Part shown: piece after piece, positions 24,286-35,738 of the stretch | Position numbering within the stretch: the first letter of the stretch is position 1 | Layout: the number at the start of each line of letters is the position of its first letter | Source of the DNA: Selaginella tamariscina | Taxonomy: Eukaryota; Streptophyta; Lycopodiopsida; Selaginellales; Selaginellaceae | Length of the DNA stretch: 64,000 nt | NCBI GenBank assembly: GCA_003024785.1 | Contig: PUQB01000800.1 | Location: 32,218-96,217 of the forward strand | Direction of reading: 5' to 3' | Notes under the pieces: model-generated | Seen by the model: the letters and a program-made list of their open reading frames with translations, nothing else | What the model was told of the DNA's origin: nothing | Databases searched by the model: none | Position numbers and translations under genes: made by a program

Positions 24286-25627
24286 TCAACAGAGAAACTC
24301 ATAATAATTGCCTTGGCAATCTGAATCGTCCATAAGAATCCATTCCTGGGTATCGAGGTTGCATGCTACTGGGATACAACAAAACTCATCCTCCCATGCA
24401 GGATGTCTAATGTACTCCGTCTGGTCCTGGTCTACTCTCACGGAGTTACCATTTGAATAATGTGGAAACGTAAACAAGAAATCCCCATCCAGCTTGAACT
24501 TGGCACCGCCTCGTATCCAGGACTAGGATCAACACTGTGGAAGATGGGGATGCCTCGTTGATATCCCTCAAGGTCCACCTTGCACTGGTTGATGTCATAG
24601 TATCCCTATTGACCCATTCTTCCTGGTCAGGATTGTACTCCAGCACGTACAGGAAATCATTCACCATAGCCATAGCAAACATCAGCTTGCCTCTGTAAGA
24701 GAAGAACCTGTGTTTACCGTGCCACTCACCTGCCTCCATATCAGGGACAGGGACGGTCACAGCACCCCACTTCAGATGCTTCATGCTGTACACAAAAAGT
24801 TTAAACACCTTCTCGTCAAAAGCAAAGAGCTTGCCCTGGTACGACGTGCCGGTTCTCTGGTTGATTATTCGGGATACATACGCAGAGGATCCGAGGTCTA
24901 TCTTCCCAAGTAAGGCCTCCTCCACAACGTCCTCTTGCGCTTGCCTTTGGCTAAGGTTCCAGGTTCGCTCTTCAGAGTTGAATACTGCCACCCAGGGAAG
25001 AGGCCCATCCCATTCCTGTTTCAATTGATACAGCCTGTTCCATTCTTCGACCGCTCTGTCAATTGTTGCAAGGGCTCGATCTAGCCGAGGGCCTTTTTGC
25101 GGACGCCTTTCTAGTTGTATCTCTTGGTATGCCGCAACTACATCTGGATCCCTGTCAAAGAACTGTTTTTCCGCATCAATCTTCTCCATTGCAGAGATTC
25201 TGTAGGCTCCTGTGACAGGATCCACATGCATCCGAAAAGCTAAATCTCTTATAGGTGCGTCTAGTGGAGGGAGAATATCGAGCTCTCCTTTTTCACCTAC
25301 TTGTCCCACAGCCAAGCAGCAAAGTGCGTCCTGTCTATCCTCCTTGTTCTTGTACAGGAGGCGGCCATTGAACAGCGACAGTGGATCGTACTCTGGAACC
25401 GTGGGCACATTCAATCGCTCTTGCGTGGCAGGGTACCAAACTTGGAGGCGCCCTTGGTCTTCCTTACCTTGTTTGGGACGAATTCGCAACAAAACTCCAG
25501 AATCCTTCCTGCTCTTGAACAGGACCGTACTCTCTCTTGCTCTTCCCACCTTTGGCAGGGTGCCAAAAGCCGGGTCCTTTCCGTTTAGCAGCGACATCAC
25601 TAGCAGAGACGCCCTAAAAAACTCCAA
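24286..25627 (-). CDS. Hypothetical protein, possibly F-box-associated/kelch-like; one frameshift
   Basis: A 393-codon frame (25627 to 24446) continues, after a one-base shift near 24510, into the frame of 24477-24286, giving about 445 residues. I do not recognise a catalytic motif. Repeated Trp/Tyr/Phe-rich beta-strand-like segments such as KLFAFDEKVFKLFVY, KHRFFSYRGKLMFA and DFLYVLEYNPDQEEW resemble the repeats of plant F-box-associated or kelch-type proteins; no F-box itself is seen. The frame opens at the ATG at 25627, but a possible splice acceptor (TTTTTTAG) lies just inside, so an upstream exon may exist. It is not similar to the surrounding repeats. Confidence 0.6.
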
Positions 25628-25666
25628 ACAAGGTCAGCTTCGAAGCCGTCCGAATATTCTTGATTA

Positions 25667-25745
25667 ATCCATCTTTCAATCCAACGGCTTAAATGTTATC
25701 GGTTTGATCCATCTTTCAATCCAACGGCTTAAATTTTATCGGTTT
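25667..25745. repeat. Two-copy 40-bp direct repeat upstream of the hypothetical gene
   Basis: ATCCATCTTTCAATCCAACG and the following 20 bases occur twice in tandem with one difference, directly upstream of the minus-strand gene. Confidence 0.85.
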
Positions 25746-26375
25746 AAGAAAAATGTTAATAAACTTATGGAATTTTAGTGCTTACGTATAAACCGGATCT
25801 GTTCCACGGGATCGCGGTGAGTTAGCCCTCAATCCGTAAAAAATACATATTAATAATAATAACACATGACTCATAAATTCCTATCTTAAAACCACTAGCA
25901 ATGAAATTTTATTTTTAGTACATGATGTTATAATTTTGATTCTGACTTTGTTGTTTAATTCATTATTGAACATTCGTGTCTAATTTGACAATTTTCATTT
26001 GCCTTTACGTGTCATCTACTGCACGAAACACGTACTCCCCATCTCCCTCAGTAATCTTGGGAATTTCTTGTTAGCCATTTCTTGTACGGCATTCTTGCTC
26101 ACTTCATTTTCCAAGATAACAGCCTTGGACACACATATACGCGCGTGTGACACACACACACACACATGAGTGACAATGAGGCTATAATTCACCTACAGAA
26201 ACAACACTAGAGTAACCAAAATAAAACACATGCCCATTCGCACATGCAAGGTTGGTATGCTAGCAACCCAGAAAAGGCATTAGAACACTGTCAACACAAG
26301 ACCTTAAGCTAAAGTAGGGACATTACAGTAAACGCAAACAAGATACCGTGTTCCCATGCAGAACTCAGGAAGCTG

Positions 26376-26406
<31 letters not shown>

Positions 26407-26837
26407 ATGTGTGTGTGTCACTGTGATATACAGTTATACCATCTTTGTATGATTCCAGCATAAAATGATTCTTATTTATAAGCTCGTTTTCATTTCTAGT
26501 TTAGACACTGCAGCGTACAACGGACTTACAAGTCTATGTGAATATGAATCATGGGGAGTTGGGAGACGCTTAATATCCATTTGTGATGTACCAAAGTAGA
26601 GATGATTTCGCATGGACGAGCACGAAAAGAAAGAATGTATGTAGAATGAAAGAATTATATATCCAGAATTTGATGTTTATTCATAGCATGTATGTGTATA
26701 TATATCATATTAATTCATGGCTCTAATCACTCCGTGATATCTACTTAGTGATGCATGCTCCAACGCTCCCCTTGATTTTCCGTTTGTGCAAATGGATGAA
26801 TCGCCTAACATGCCAAGGAAAGAATAAAGCAAGAGAC
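25746..26837. other. Intergenic sequence with microsatellites
   Basis: No gene seen. A (CA)n run lies near 26148-26166, and (TA)n/(GT)n runs near 26375-26420. Confidence 0.6.
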
Positions 26838-26846
26838 TAGTTATAC
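26838..26846 (+). repeat. Left 9-bp target site duplication
   Basis: TAGTTATAC here and again at 41166-41174, immediately outside the inverted termini. Nine base pairs is the Mutator superfamily length. Confidence 0.88.
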
Positions 26847-26895
26847 GGGTCTCGGCGAAAAGGAGGCTCCGGCTCAGGAGGCTTCATATTATTCT
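26847..26895 (+). repeat. Left terminal inverted repeat
   Basis: It starts GGGTCTCGGCG and contains GGAGGCTCCGGCTCAGGAGG. The reverse complement of the right end starts GAGTGTCGCC and contains GGAGGC...CAGGAGGC at the same spacing. The first 21 positions match at 13. Confidence 0.7.
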
Positions 26896-27062
26896 AGTAT
26901 ATTCGCGGATATTCTAGGGTTATTCTAGCATATTCTAGAATATTCTCAAGAATATTCTAGAATATATAAGTTTTTTTAATATGCCGACTGGTTTAATATA
27001 CGCCGACTGGCTTAATATATGCCGGCTGGCTTAATAAAACATTATCCTAAACCCTAAACCAT
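26896..27062. repeat. Left subterminal repeats of the transposon
   Basis: Several AATATTCTAGAATATTC-like palindromes (about 26890-26965) are followed by three near-copies of GCCGACTGGCTTAATATA (26980-27038). Confidence 0.7.
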
Positions 27063-29604
27063 TTATCCTTGTAGCACCGGTGGGTCATGTACTCTATTGT
27101 AATTCACTAGCAAACGGTGGACCTCCATGTCACTGAGCGATCGCCTTTGTAGAAAATATGTGACTTCCAGGTTCAAGCCAAGCACACGGCTATAGATGAA
27201 GTACATGTGTACACATGGGCTCCAACTTTTGCTCTTCTGAAATGTAGAACAACTGCATGAAGGATAAGTATTAATAGTCACCTTTGCAGAGTCATTTCCT
27301 GCCGACACAACGAAAGCCTCTTTCCGTCCTCTAGCTGTCACTTCAACATTTCGCACACAACCTAAAAACGTCTTGGCCTTGCGGAAATTCTTCTCTTGTT
27401 CCTTAGACATTTTTGTTGGAGTCCGAACCATACGTCCTTCGAAAGGTGGAATTGTTGTAGATCCAGCTCCACGTGGTGGCGATGGTGTTTTGTCCTTCTG
27501 ACCCTCATCTACTCTTCCTGCCATCCCCTGTAAACCTTCCAGAACAAAGCCTGCATCATGTAGTTCTCTGACCTCCTCACTTGTCAGCTTCGTTTCCTTG
27601 AGCACAGGCCAAACCGTTGGTGGTGTTGGAATACGTGACCGAAGAATTTTGCCGTTTGGCTGCGTGAAACACCCTGAATCTTTTGGGTAGAACCACATCA
27701 TCTGTTGTGCATACTCCTCATTCCCCAAGGCATCAATGTACATTCGTTTTCCATAGAATCCTGGTGCTGGCACTCTGCTTGGATAACCGATTGGTTTTCC
27801 ACACAGAGCAGTTCCTTCCTGATTCATCCCCAAACTTAACCTTACTGGATGCTCCGATTCGTCTGATGGCCCACTCTGTTTGAGCAATCTCTCTCTCCGA
27901 AACCTCTTCGAACCTTAACCTCTTTCTCCTGTTGTTTTGGACCACCCACTCTGTGTACTCTACATCATGTCTGTGTGAACGTCGAGCATCAGACTGTTCT
28001 GTTCCTGTGACTGTTCTCCCTAACAGTTTGCACTCGAACGTTAGTGGTACTCGTGAACTCCGGGCTGGTCAAGTGTTCCTCGCCTTCCACCAGATTAATA
28101 ATTGTTGATGGAGATACACTTTTCCCCTCAGAGAGTTTGCGTTGCACTCGTTTCAACAGAGTTTCCTTCGAAGGCCCTGACCCTGTATACCTCCCTTCTA
28201 TTGCCGCTTTCACCTTCGCACTCTACATAACTGCATCGGTGAGGTCTAACATTGTCGCCTCCAGCAGTGGTACTCTTTTGGCCAATCTTACTCTTCTTGC
28301 TCTCGCGTGAATCACTTCAGCATTGTTTGTAGTTGGAACGCTCGCGAGTCCTTCTTCTGTCATGTCTCCCAGTTCCGCCATGGAGATGTGATCCTCATGC
28401 CTGATCCACCAAGACAGCCATGTCTTCAAAGCTCGAATGTTTGACGCTCGTCCTTCCCAAAAAGACTCGAGAATTGCCAGTTGTTCTTTCTTAGATTGTT
28501 CATTCAGTGCTGCAGGCCAGGCACGAGCAAGCTTCATGTGTTCTTCGCGATGTTCTTCTGCGATCCATTTCTTTGTCACCTGACGCACGGATTGCATAAA
28601 GTGAAACAGACAGCTTCTTTCCCTCCCTTTCATCTTTGCTCCGTTGTTGAATACTTGGCGCAAGGCTATCCATATCGCTCCAGCCTCATCCGACATGAAA
28701 CCAGTAAAGTTGACATTCTCCAAACCCTGCTTCTTACAAACCTCTAGCATTGTGTTCAAGAACTTCAGCACTGCAACATTATCTTCGCGGCACATATCTG
28801 CGTAAGCTATAGTCACCATGGATCTGACACTGCAAGGAGCGTTAGATAACGAAGATTAGAAAGTGTTATGAAGAGTTTTACAACTTACAATGGGTCATAA
28901 AGGTGTATTCCAATTGTCGCCCAGTCTGGTATGCGGTGCGTGTGGTCCAGAACAACCCATTGATCATGAAGGTCTCCTCCACTTTGACACCTTCTGATGT
29001 ACTCAACTCCTGAACCCGGTCCCTCAACTGTCATTTTGAAGATCAGAGGCTGCTCCTCAGCACCATGCAGTTCCATCCCTGGAACATATATGACGTGAAT
29101 GAAAGGTATTGGCAGCTTTGTCTTCAGCTCCAGAAGACCCTCGTAACCCTCTCTAAAGTGTGTCTCCTTCTGTCTTGATTGTGTAATCTAGTCCCGAGTC
29201 CTAAAGAAAAGGTCACGTCAGTGTGTAGAGATCTAAAAAAAAATATCTTCGATGGTTTGTTAGAGGTTCAAGTTTTGAGAGTAAACCAGTGTACGAGACT
29301 TCTCCTTCTTCCTTGAAAAGTTCTTCAAAGATGAGCTCACGCGCGGCTTGAAACTCAATCACTCGTTGATTGGTTCGCGGACTGCTCTTTACCACGTTGC
29401 TGACACTATATCTGGCTCGCTGAACGTTTGAAGCTGACACTGAGGGGCTGACTGGATGCTGATGAACACCTCTATGAATGAACAACCTTGTAAAAGAAAT
29501 GTCGTCTGGCAGAATGTAGTACACATAAGCCGGACAAGTGTGCACCAGCAATGGCTCCTCTCCACAATGCTTACATTTTATGCCTATTACTTTGCCTGTC
29601 TCAG
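27063..29604 (-). pseudogene. Mutator-like transposase, catalytic and SWIM part
   Basis: Minus-strand exons carry the DDE core: first Asp in WVVLDHTHR (about 28957), second in FMSDEAGA (about 28694), the CLFHF (CxxH) motif after it, and Glu in TTNNAEVIHA (about 28325). A C-terminal SWIM zinc finger (CSCSTF...CVH, about 27225) precedes the stop at 27063. A 59-bp GT-AG intron lies at 28830-28888 and another acceptor near 29190. Zinc-ligand pair CKHCG near 29560 marks the N-terminal domain, cut at 29604 by the LTR element. Frameshifts occur near 27890, 27985 and 28220. The order and motifs fit Mutator-like transposases, which excise and insert by DDE chemistry. Confidence 0.85.
29599..29603 (+). 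repeat. Target duplication of the inserted chromovirus (TCTCA)
   Basis: TCTCA stands left of the element and again at 35734-35738. One extra G separates it from the LTR's TG start, so the exact boundary could be shifted by one base. Confidence 0.6.
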
Positions 29605-30132
29605 TGTCACGACCCGATACAGAATACAGGATTCCGGAAAAAGGACATGGGTTGCAGGATTTTCCTACAGGATATTCCTACCAGGATTCTGGACACAGGA
29701 TTCGGTTGCAGGATATTCCCACAGGATATGCCTAAGGATAAGGGACATGTGGACTCATCTTAGCCTCTGCATGCATGCAATCACTTTTGCATGCATGCAA
29801 CCACTTTTGCATCATGCCTAGATTAGCTCTTGGAGTTGTGAGCATAAAAGCTCCGACCTAATTGTTGTACAATCAGTTACTATCAACACCAGTCTTACTA
29901 CGATCAATCTGTCTTGTCTTGTTCTTGTCTTGTTTCCTGTCCTGTTCCTGTCTCGCTCCTTTTCCTGTCCTGTTCCTGGATCCTTCCTGCTCCTGGATCC
30001 TGTCCTGTTCCTGTCTTGTTCCGGATCCTATCCTGCTTCCTGTCTTGCTCCCGGATCCTATCCTGATCCTGTCTTGCTCCTAGATCCGTCCTGTTCCTAT
30101 TCCTAGTTCCTGTCCTGCTCTCGGTCCTGTTC
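29605..30132 (+). repeat. 5' LTR of the second chromovirus
   Basis: It starts TGTCACGACCCGATAC, identical to 35190. Its second half is a pyrimidine-rich array of TCCTG(T/G)TCCTG-type units. The two LTRs stop matching around 30132, so the 5' LTR end is approximate; no convincing primer site was found. Confidence 0.75.
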
Positions 30133-30280
30133 CTGAGTCAAGCCTTCCTGTCCTTGGAATCCTGTTCTCTTCCTGGTTCCTGGATCGTGGCTTGACAGTT
30201 TGATAGTAACTGCTTCATAGTTCTCCGTTTTCCAGCTACCTTTTTTCTTGATTCTTTTCCTCCTTTTTCTTTCCTAGATC

Positions 30281-31258
30281 ATGGCTGATTTTGAGCGCTT
30301 TCAACGCGAGCACCAAATGCTACTTCATGAGCTGGCCACTTTGCGCCAAGTGGTCACCGACCTGCAAGGTTCCACCACTGCGGCACATGCAGCTGCTGAT
30401 GCATCCTCCAAGGCTGCTGCGCAGGCTCTCTCCCAGGCATCGGTGGTTCCCTCTTCATCAAACTTTTCTTCGGAGCCGAAGGTTAGCATGCCAGAGAAGT
30501 TCAGTGGCAATCGTGCCGATTTCCAAGGTTTCCTGAATCAGATCCGGCTCTTGATCCGTATGCAACCACGGCGCTACTCGACTGATGCTCAAAAGGTGGG
30601 TCTTTTGGCATCCTTACTAAGTGGATCTCCACGGGCTTGGGTTGCCCCCTTGCTGGAGCGTGACGACCCATTGATGGAAGACTTTGAAGGTTTCGTGGCT
30701 GCCTTTGAAGCCTGTTTTGGAGATCCTGATAAGTACCGTTCTGCATGCACGAAGTTACGGAAGCTCACTCAAGGATCCCGACCAGCTTCCGTCTATGCAT
30801 CCGAATTTCAGCAACTTTGCACGAACATTCCATGGGACGAGACTGCATTGATCGAACACTTCCGTTTTGGGTTGAGGGATGACGTGAAGGACCTTCTCCT
30901 TACGTTACCGGATGCCCAAACATTAGCGGAGATCATGCAACAAGCTGTTCGTTGCGACAACCGTTTGTTCGAGCGTCGTCAGGAAAGATCCCGTCAGCAG
31001 TTCCTGCAAACCAATCCTGCAGCTGTGGTACATGTTCCTGCACCACCTTCTGGAGTAGTTCCTATGGAGGTTGAGAAATCCAAGCGTGGCTCTCTTTCCG
31101 CTGCTGAGAAGCAACGTCGTCGCAGTGAGAACCTGTGCTTGTATTGTGGTGGAGCAGGACACAAGGTGGCAGATTGTCCTATTAAAGCCAGGAACTTCAA
31201 GACGCGTGAAGTTGAAGCTGAAGTTCAGTCGGAAAACTCCAATGTCCACTTCGTCTAG
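30281..31258 (+). CDS. gag: gag of the second chromovirus (intact)
   Basis: A 325-codon uninterrupted frame from the ATG at 30281. It has an N-terminal coiled-coil-like region (FQREHQMLLHELATLRQ), an Ala-rich linker, the retrotransposon gag core (residues about 65-200, PEKFSGNRADFQGFLNQ onward) and a CX2CX4HX4C zinc knuckle (CLYCGGAGHKVADC, residues about 284-297). It would form the virus-like particle. This is the only full-length retrotransposon frame in the window, which suggests a relatively young insertion. Confidence 0.9.
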   Translation: MADFERFQREHQMLLHELATLRQVVTDLQGSTTAAHAAADASSKAAAQALSQASVVPSSSNFSSEPKVSMPEKFSGNRADFQGFLNQIRLLIRMQPRRYSTDAQKVGLLASLLSGSPRAWVAPLLERDDPLMEDFEGFVAAFEACFGDPDKYRSACTKLRKLTQGSRPASVYASEFQQLCTNIPWDETALIEHFRFGLRDDVKDLLLTLPDAQTLAEIMQQAVRCDNRLFERRQERSRQQFLQTNPAAVVHVPAPPSGVVPMEVEKSKRGSLSAAEKQRRRSENLCLYCGGAGHKVADCPIKARNFKTREVEAEVQSENSNVHFV

Positions 31259-34200
31259 GAGCCGCGAAGTTGGACGTAGGTGCAGGCTCCATTGGTGCTG
31301 CTCATACCATCCATCACTTAAGTTTCCTGTACACATTCATCTTAATAATCGAGAGCTCATGGAGTTTGCCTTGTTAGACACTGGTGCAAATGCATGCTTC
31401 ATGGATGACACGTTTGCAACTCAACATGGCATTTCGGTGGTGAAGTTGAAGCGTGCAGTTCCTGTAGAGGTGGCCGATGGGCGTCTGATTGCTTCTGGCG
31501 CAGTTACCCATGCTACCGAACCTCTCTCCTGCAGTTATGGCACATTCAACTGTTCAATTTCCTTCAACTTGATCAAGACTCGGTCGACTCCCATCATTTT
31601 GGGCATGCCATGGTTCGTTGTTGCAAATCCGCAGATCGACTGGAGGTCTAGGACGCTCACGTTTTCCTCTCCGACAGCTAGGATCAATCCTGTACCTTCC
31701 TGTGTGCAGGATACATCCTTAGTATCTGAGGCAGTACAAGCTACAGGATTGACCGTGCCTGTTCCTGTACCAGTGTTGAAGACTCCTCCTCGACAGGATT
31801 CACCTCATGTCAGTTCCTCAGCACATCCGCAGGCTCTCTCCACTCCTGTAAGTTTGCGGTGTCCTGTACAGGGTTCTTCCAATCCTGTATCAGTGTCGAA
31901 GGTTCCTCCTCAACAGGATCCACCTCCTGTTGATTCGTCAGCACATTCGCAGGCTTTTCCCACTCCTGCGCAACCACGGACTCCTGTACAGGATTCTTCC
32001 AATCCTGTACACTCATCAACACCACACAGGTTTTTTCCAATCCTGCTTCTTTCTGTTACCCTGCTTCTGTTCCACCCCCAAGATCCTTCCTCTTTTTCAG
32101 TCACAGCTCCCTCCTTCTCCTCTCCGAGTTCTTACCACTACCATGCATGAACTCGCCACTGATCCTGCTCCTTCCACCTTTTTGCCTTTCAAGTAACTCC
32201 TACGTCCTCTTCTACCTTTCCTGTATCCGACTCCTGTTTTTCTCCTTCTCCTTCTCCTTCTCCTCCTTCTTCCCTACCATCCAAGTACCACGACTTTAAG
32301 GACGTTTTTGACAAGCACAAGGCTGCAGTTCTTCCTGTTCACAGGTCCTACGACTGTCCTATTGATCTTGCGGAAGGAAAGACTCCACCATTCGGACCGA
32401 TTTATGCATTGTCACCCACAGAGTTGGAGGTTCTTCGTCAGTACATCGAGGACAACTTGGCATCCGGCTTCATTCGTCACTCAAAGTCCCCTGCAGGAGC
32501 GCCTATCTTCTTTGTCAAGAAGAAGGATGGGAGTTTACGTTTGGTTGTGGACTACAGGGGTTTGAATCAAGTCACCATTCGGAATCGGTACCCGTTGCCA
32601 TTGATCCCGGAACTTCTCGATCGGCTGCGAGGAGCAAAGGTGTTCACGAAGATCGACTTACGAGGGCCTACAACCTTGTACGGATTCGTCCCGGCGATGA
32701 GTGGAAGACTGCCTTTCGTACAAGGTATGGACATTTTGAGTACACGGTAATGCCTTTCGGCCTTACCAATGCCCCAGCTGTGTTCCAACACATGGTGAAC
32801 GACATTTTCGTGACTTCTTGGACCAGTTTGTGGTGATCTACCTCGACGACATCTTGATTTTCTCCAAGGACCAGGCGGCACATGACAAGCATGTACGACT
32901 AGTTTAGAGCGGCTTCGCGAGCATGGCCTGTACGCGAAGTTGGAGAAGTGTTTTTTCGATAGGGATTCGGTGGAGTTCTTGGGCTACATCGTCTCTCCTG
33001 CTGGCGTTTCCATGGACATGCACAAGGTGAAGACCATCGTGGAGTGGGAGAGGCCCAAGTCGGTACGAGATGTACAATGTTTCCTTGGCTTTGCAAACTT
33101 CTACAGGCGGTTCATACAGGACTTCTCCAAGCGTGTACTTCCACTCACAGAACTCACCAAGCGCACAGGATTTTCTCTTGGTCCGACAAGGCGGAACACG
33201 CGTTCACAACACTCAAGGACGTTTTCACGACAGCTCCGATTTTAGCACATCCTGACCCTTCTCATCCTTTCTTCATTGAAGCAGATGCCTCGGATTTTGC
33301 AGTAGGATCCGTCCTATCGCAAGTTGGAGAGGACAAGTTGCTTCATCCTGTAGCTTTTCACTCTCGTAAGTTCCTGTCGGCGGAGATCAACTACGAGATT
33401 CATGACAAGGAACTCAAGGCCATTGTGGATTCGTTTGAGGAGTGGCGGCATTTCCTGGAAGGTGCTGCACATCCTGTACAAGTTCTTACGGATCACAAGA
33501 ACCTGGAGTACTTTCAAACGGCTCGGTCTCAGTCGGCGACAGGCTAGGTGGGCAGAGTTCCTATCACGTTTTGACTTCGTCATCGTCTACAGGCCCGGCT
33601 TTCGGAATGGCAAGGCGGACGCATTGTCTAGGCGCTCTTACCTTGCACCAAGCCCGGGCGATCCTGCATTTGACTGTCAAAGGCAAGTGTTGTTGGGTCC
33701 TGATCGTTTCCGGCTTGCGGCACTGCAGGTTCATCAGGCTCCAGCAAATTCAACACTCCTACAGGACGTCCGTTCGCAGTTGGCTACAGACGACTTGGCA
33801 AAGAATGTGTTCTCACACATTCATCCTGACTCCTGTACCGGGAAGGTCTCCTGTACGTTCCTGCTGGTATTTCTAGGACTCGTGTGGTACAGGATTGTCA
33901 TGATACCCCGGCTACAGGACATTTTGGTGTGGCCAAGACAGTGGAGTTGGTGACTCGCAACTATTTGGCCTGGGTTGCGAGGTTTTGTGGAGAGGTTTGT
34001 ACGGAGTTGTGACACTTGTAGCAGGTCGAAGATGCCTCATCATGCACCCTCTGGTCTTCTTCGTCCTCTTCCTGTTCCGTCTGCTCCTTGGAGATCCATT
34101 TCTATGGATTTCCTCACAGATCTTCCTCCTTCTCGTGGGTTTGATGCAGTTCTTGTGGTGGTTGACCGTTTCACCAAGCAGGCTCATTTCCTACCCTGCA

Positions 34201-34866
34201 ACAAGACAGCTACAGGTCAGACAACTGCCGAGTTGGTGATCCGCGAGGTGTTCCGACATCATGGTCTTCCTGAGAGCATTGTTTCCGATCGAGGTCCACA
34301 ATTCATGTCCAAGTTTTGGCGAGAGCTTCTTCGGAGTTTACAGGTCAAAGCGGATCTTTCTTCAGGATATCATCCACAAACCGATGGGCAGTCCGAACAC
34401 ACAATTCAGACCTTAGAACAGTATCTCCGTTGCTTCATCAGTTACCAGCAGGACAACTGGTTGGACCTCCTTCCAATGGCGGAGTTTGCCTACAACAACT
34501 CCATCCACACATCTACAGGACAGACACCCTTCTTTGCTCTTACAGGTCACACCATCCACGTTTTGATTTTGCTCCTCCCGCTTCTCCTTCTTCCGCTCCT
34601 GCAGTACAGGATCGTCTTCAGCATCTTCGGCAGGTACAGGATGATCTCCAGGTTCATCTTCAACAGGCACAGGAACGATACAAGCATCATGCTGATGCTC
34701 ACCGTCAGCCGGCACCTGCATACAAGATTGGTGATCTCGTGTGGCTTCTTCGTCGACACATTCGCACCAACAGGCCTTCTTCTAAGTTGGATTTTCAACG
34801 ATTGGGCCCTTATAGGATCGTGGCAGAGGTAAATCCTGTAGCTTTCCGACTCGAGTTACCATCCAC
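31259..34866 (+). pseudogene. pol: pol of the second chromovirus: protease to integrase (frameshifted)
   Basis: Aspartic protease motif LLDTGANACF lies near 31373. A long Pro/Ser-rich linker follows, built of repeats with CCTGTACAGGA. Reverse transcriptase starts near 32400, with [27 protein letters not shown] and YLDD near 32840. RNase H has [11 protein letters not shown] near 33280. Integrase has CDTCSRSK (near 34010), the core from SMDFLTDLPPS, ESIVSDRGPQF near 34275 and YHPQTDGQSEHT near 34370. Frameshifts occur near 31260, 32150, 32670, 32800, 32905, 33180, 33535, 33900 and 34550. No programmed shift site is obvious. Confidence 0.87.
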
Positions 34867-35178
34867 ATGAAACTTCATCCCGTGTTTCACACCTCTTTGT
34901 TGGAGCCGTATCATCCTTCTTCTCTTCCCGGTCGTGTTTCTTCTCCTCCCCCTCCTGTGGTCATTGACACGGAACCTGAGTACGAAGTCGCAGCCATCCT
35001 TGACTCTCGTCTTCATCGTCACCAACTCCAATACTTGGTGGATTGGAAAGGGTACCTGCCTACTGATCGCACTTGGGAACATGCATCCAACTTACTCCAT
35101 GCTTCTTCCAAGGTTGCTGCCTTCCATCGGCATTATCCTGCTAAACCAGGTCCCAAGACTCGTGGAACTCGTCTTTAG
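34867..35178 (+). CDS. Integrase C-terminus with chromodomain of the second chromovirus
   Basis: A 103-codon frame begins MKLHPVFHTSLLEPYH, the usual end of a gypsy integrase, and carries a chromodomain: YEVAAILDSR then YLVDWKGYLPTDRTWEHASN (about 34980-35095). It would normally be fused to pol; a frameshift just upstream separates it. In chromoviruses this domain guides insertion. Confidence 0.85.
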   Translation: MKLHPVFHTSLLEPYHPSSLPGRVSSPPPPVVIDTEPEYEVAAILDSRLHRHQLQYLVDWKGYLPTDRTWEHASNLLHASSKVAAFHRHYPAKPGPKTRGTRL

Positions 35179-35189
35179 GGAGGAGGTGC

Positions 35190-35733
35190 TGTCACGACCC
35201 GATACAGAATACAGGATTCCGGAAAAAGGACATGGGTTGCAGGATTTTCCTACAGGATATTCCTACCAGGATTCTGGACACAGGATTCGGTTGCAGGATA
35301 TTCCCACAGGATATGCCTAAAGGATAAGGGACATGTGGACTCATCTTAGCCTCTGCATGCATGCAACCACTTTTGCATGCATGCCTAGATTAGCTCTTGG
35401 AGTTGTGAGCATAAAAGCTCCGACCTAATTGTTGTACAATCAGTTACTATCAACACCAGTCTTACTACGATCAATCTTGTCTTGTCTTGTTCTTGTCTTG
35501 TTTCCTGTCCTGTTCCTGTCTCGCTCCTATTTCCTGTCCTGTTCCTGGATCCTATCCTGCTCCTGGATCCTGTCCTGTTCCTGTCTTGCTCCCGGATCCT
35601 ATCCGGTGCTTTCCTGTCTTGCTCCCGGATCCTATCCTGATCCTGTCTTGCTCCTAGATCCGTCCTGTTCCTATTCCTAGTTCCTGTCCTGCTCTCGGTC
35701 CTGTTCCTATTCCTAGTTCCTGTCCTGCTTTCT
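35190..35733 (+). repeat. 3' LTR of the second chromovirus
   Basis: Begins TGTCACGACC after the purine tract AGGGAGGAGGTGC. It is nearly identical to the 5' LTR for about 500 bases, with length changes in the TCCTG array. Confidence 0.82.
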
Positions 35734-35738
35734 TCTCA

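Larger units (their letters stand above)
29605..35733 (+). mobile_element. Second chromovirus inserted in the transposase gene
   Basis: A 6.1-kb Ty3/gypsy element with LTRs at 29605-about 30132 and 35190-35733, an intact gag frame, a broken pol and an intact C-terminal chromodomain. It belongs to a lineage clearly different from family 1 and reminiscent of the fungal/animal-like chromoviruses reported from non-seed plants; that lineage call is tentative. Removing it joins the transposase reading frame at a zinc-ligand region. Confidence 0.88.
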
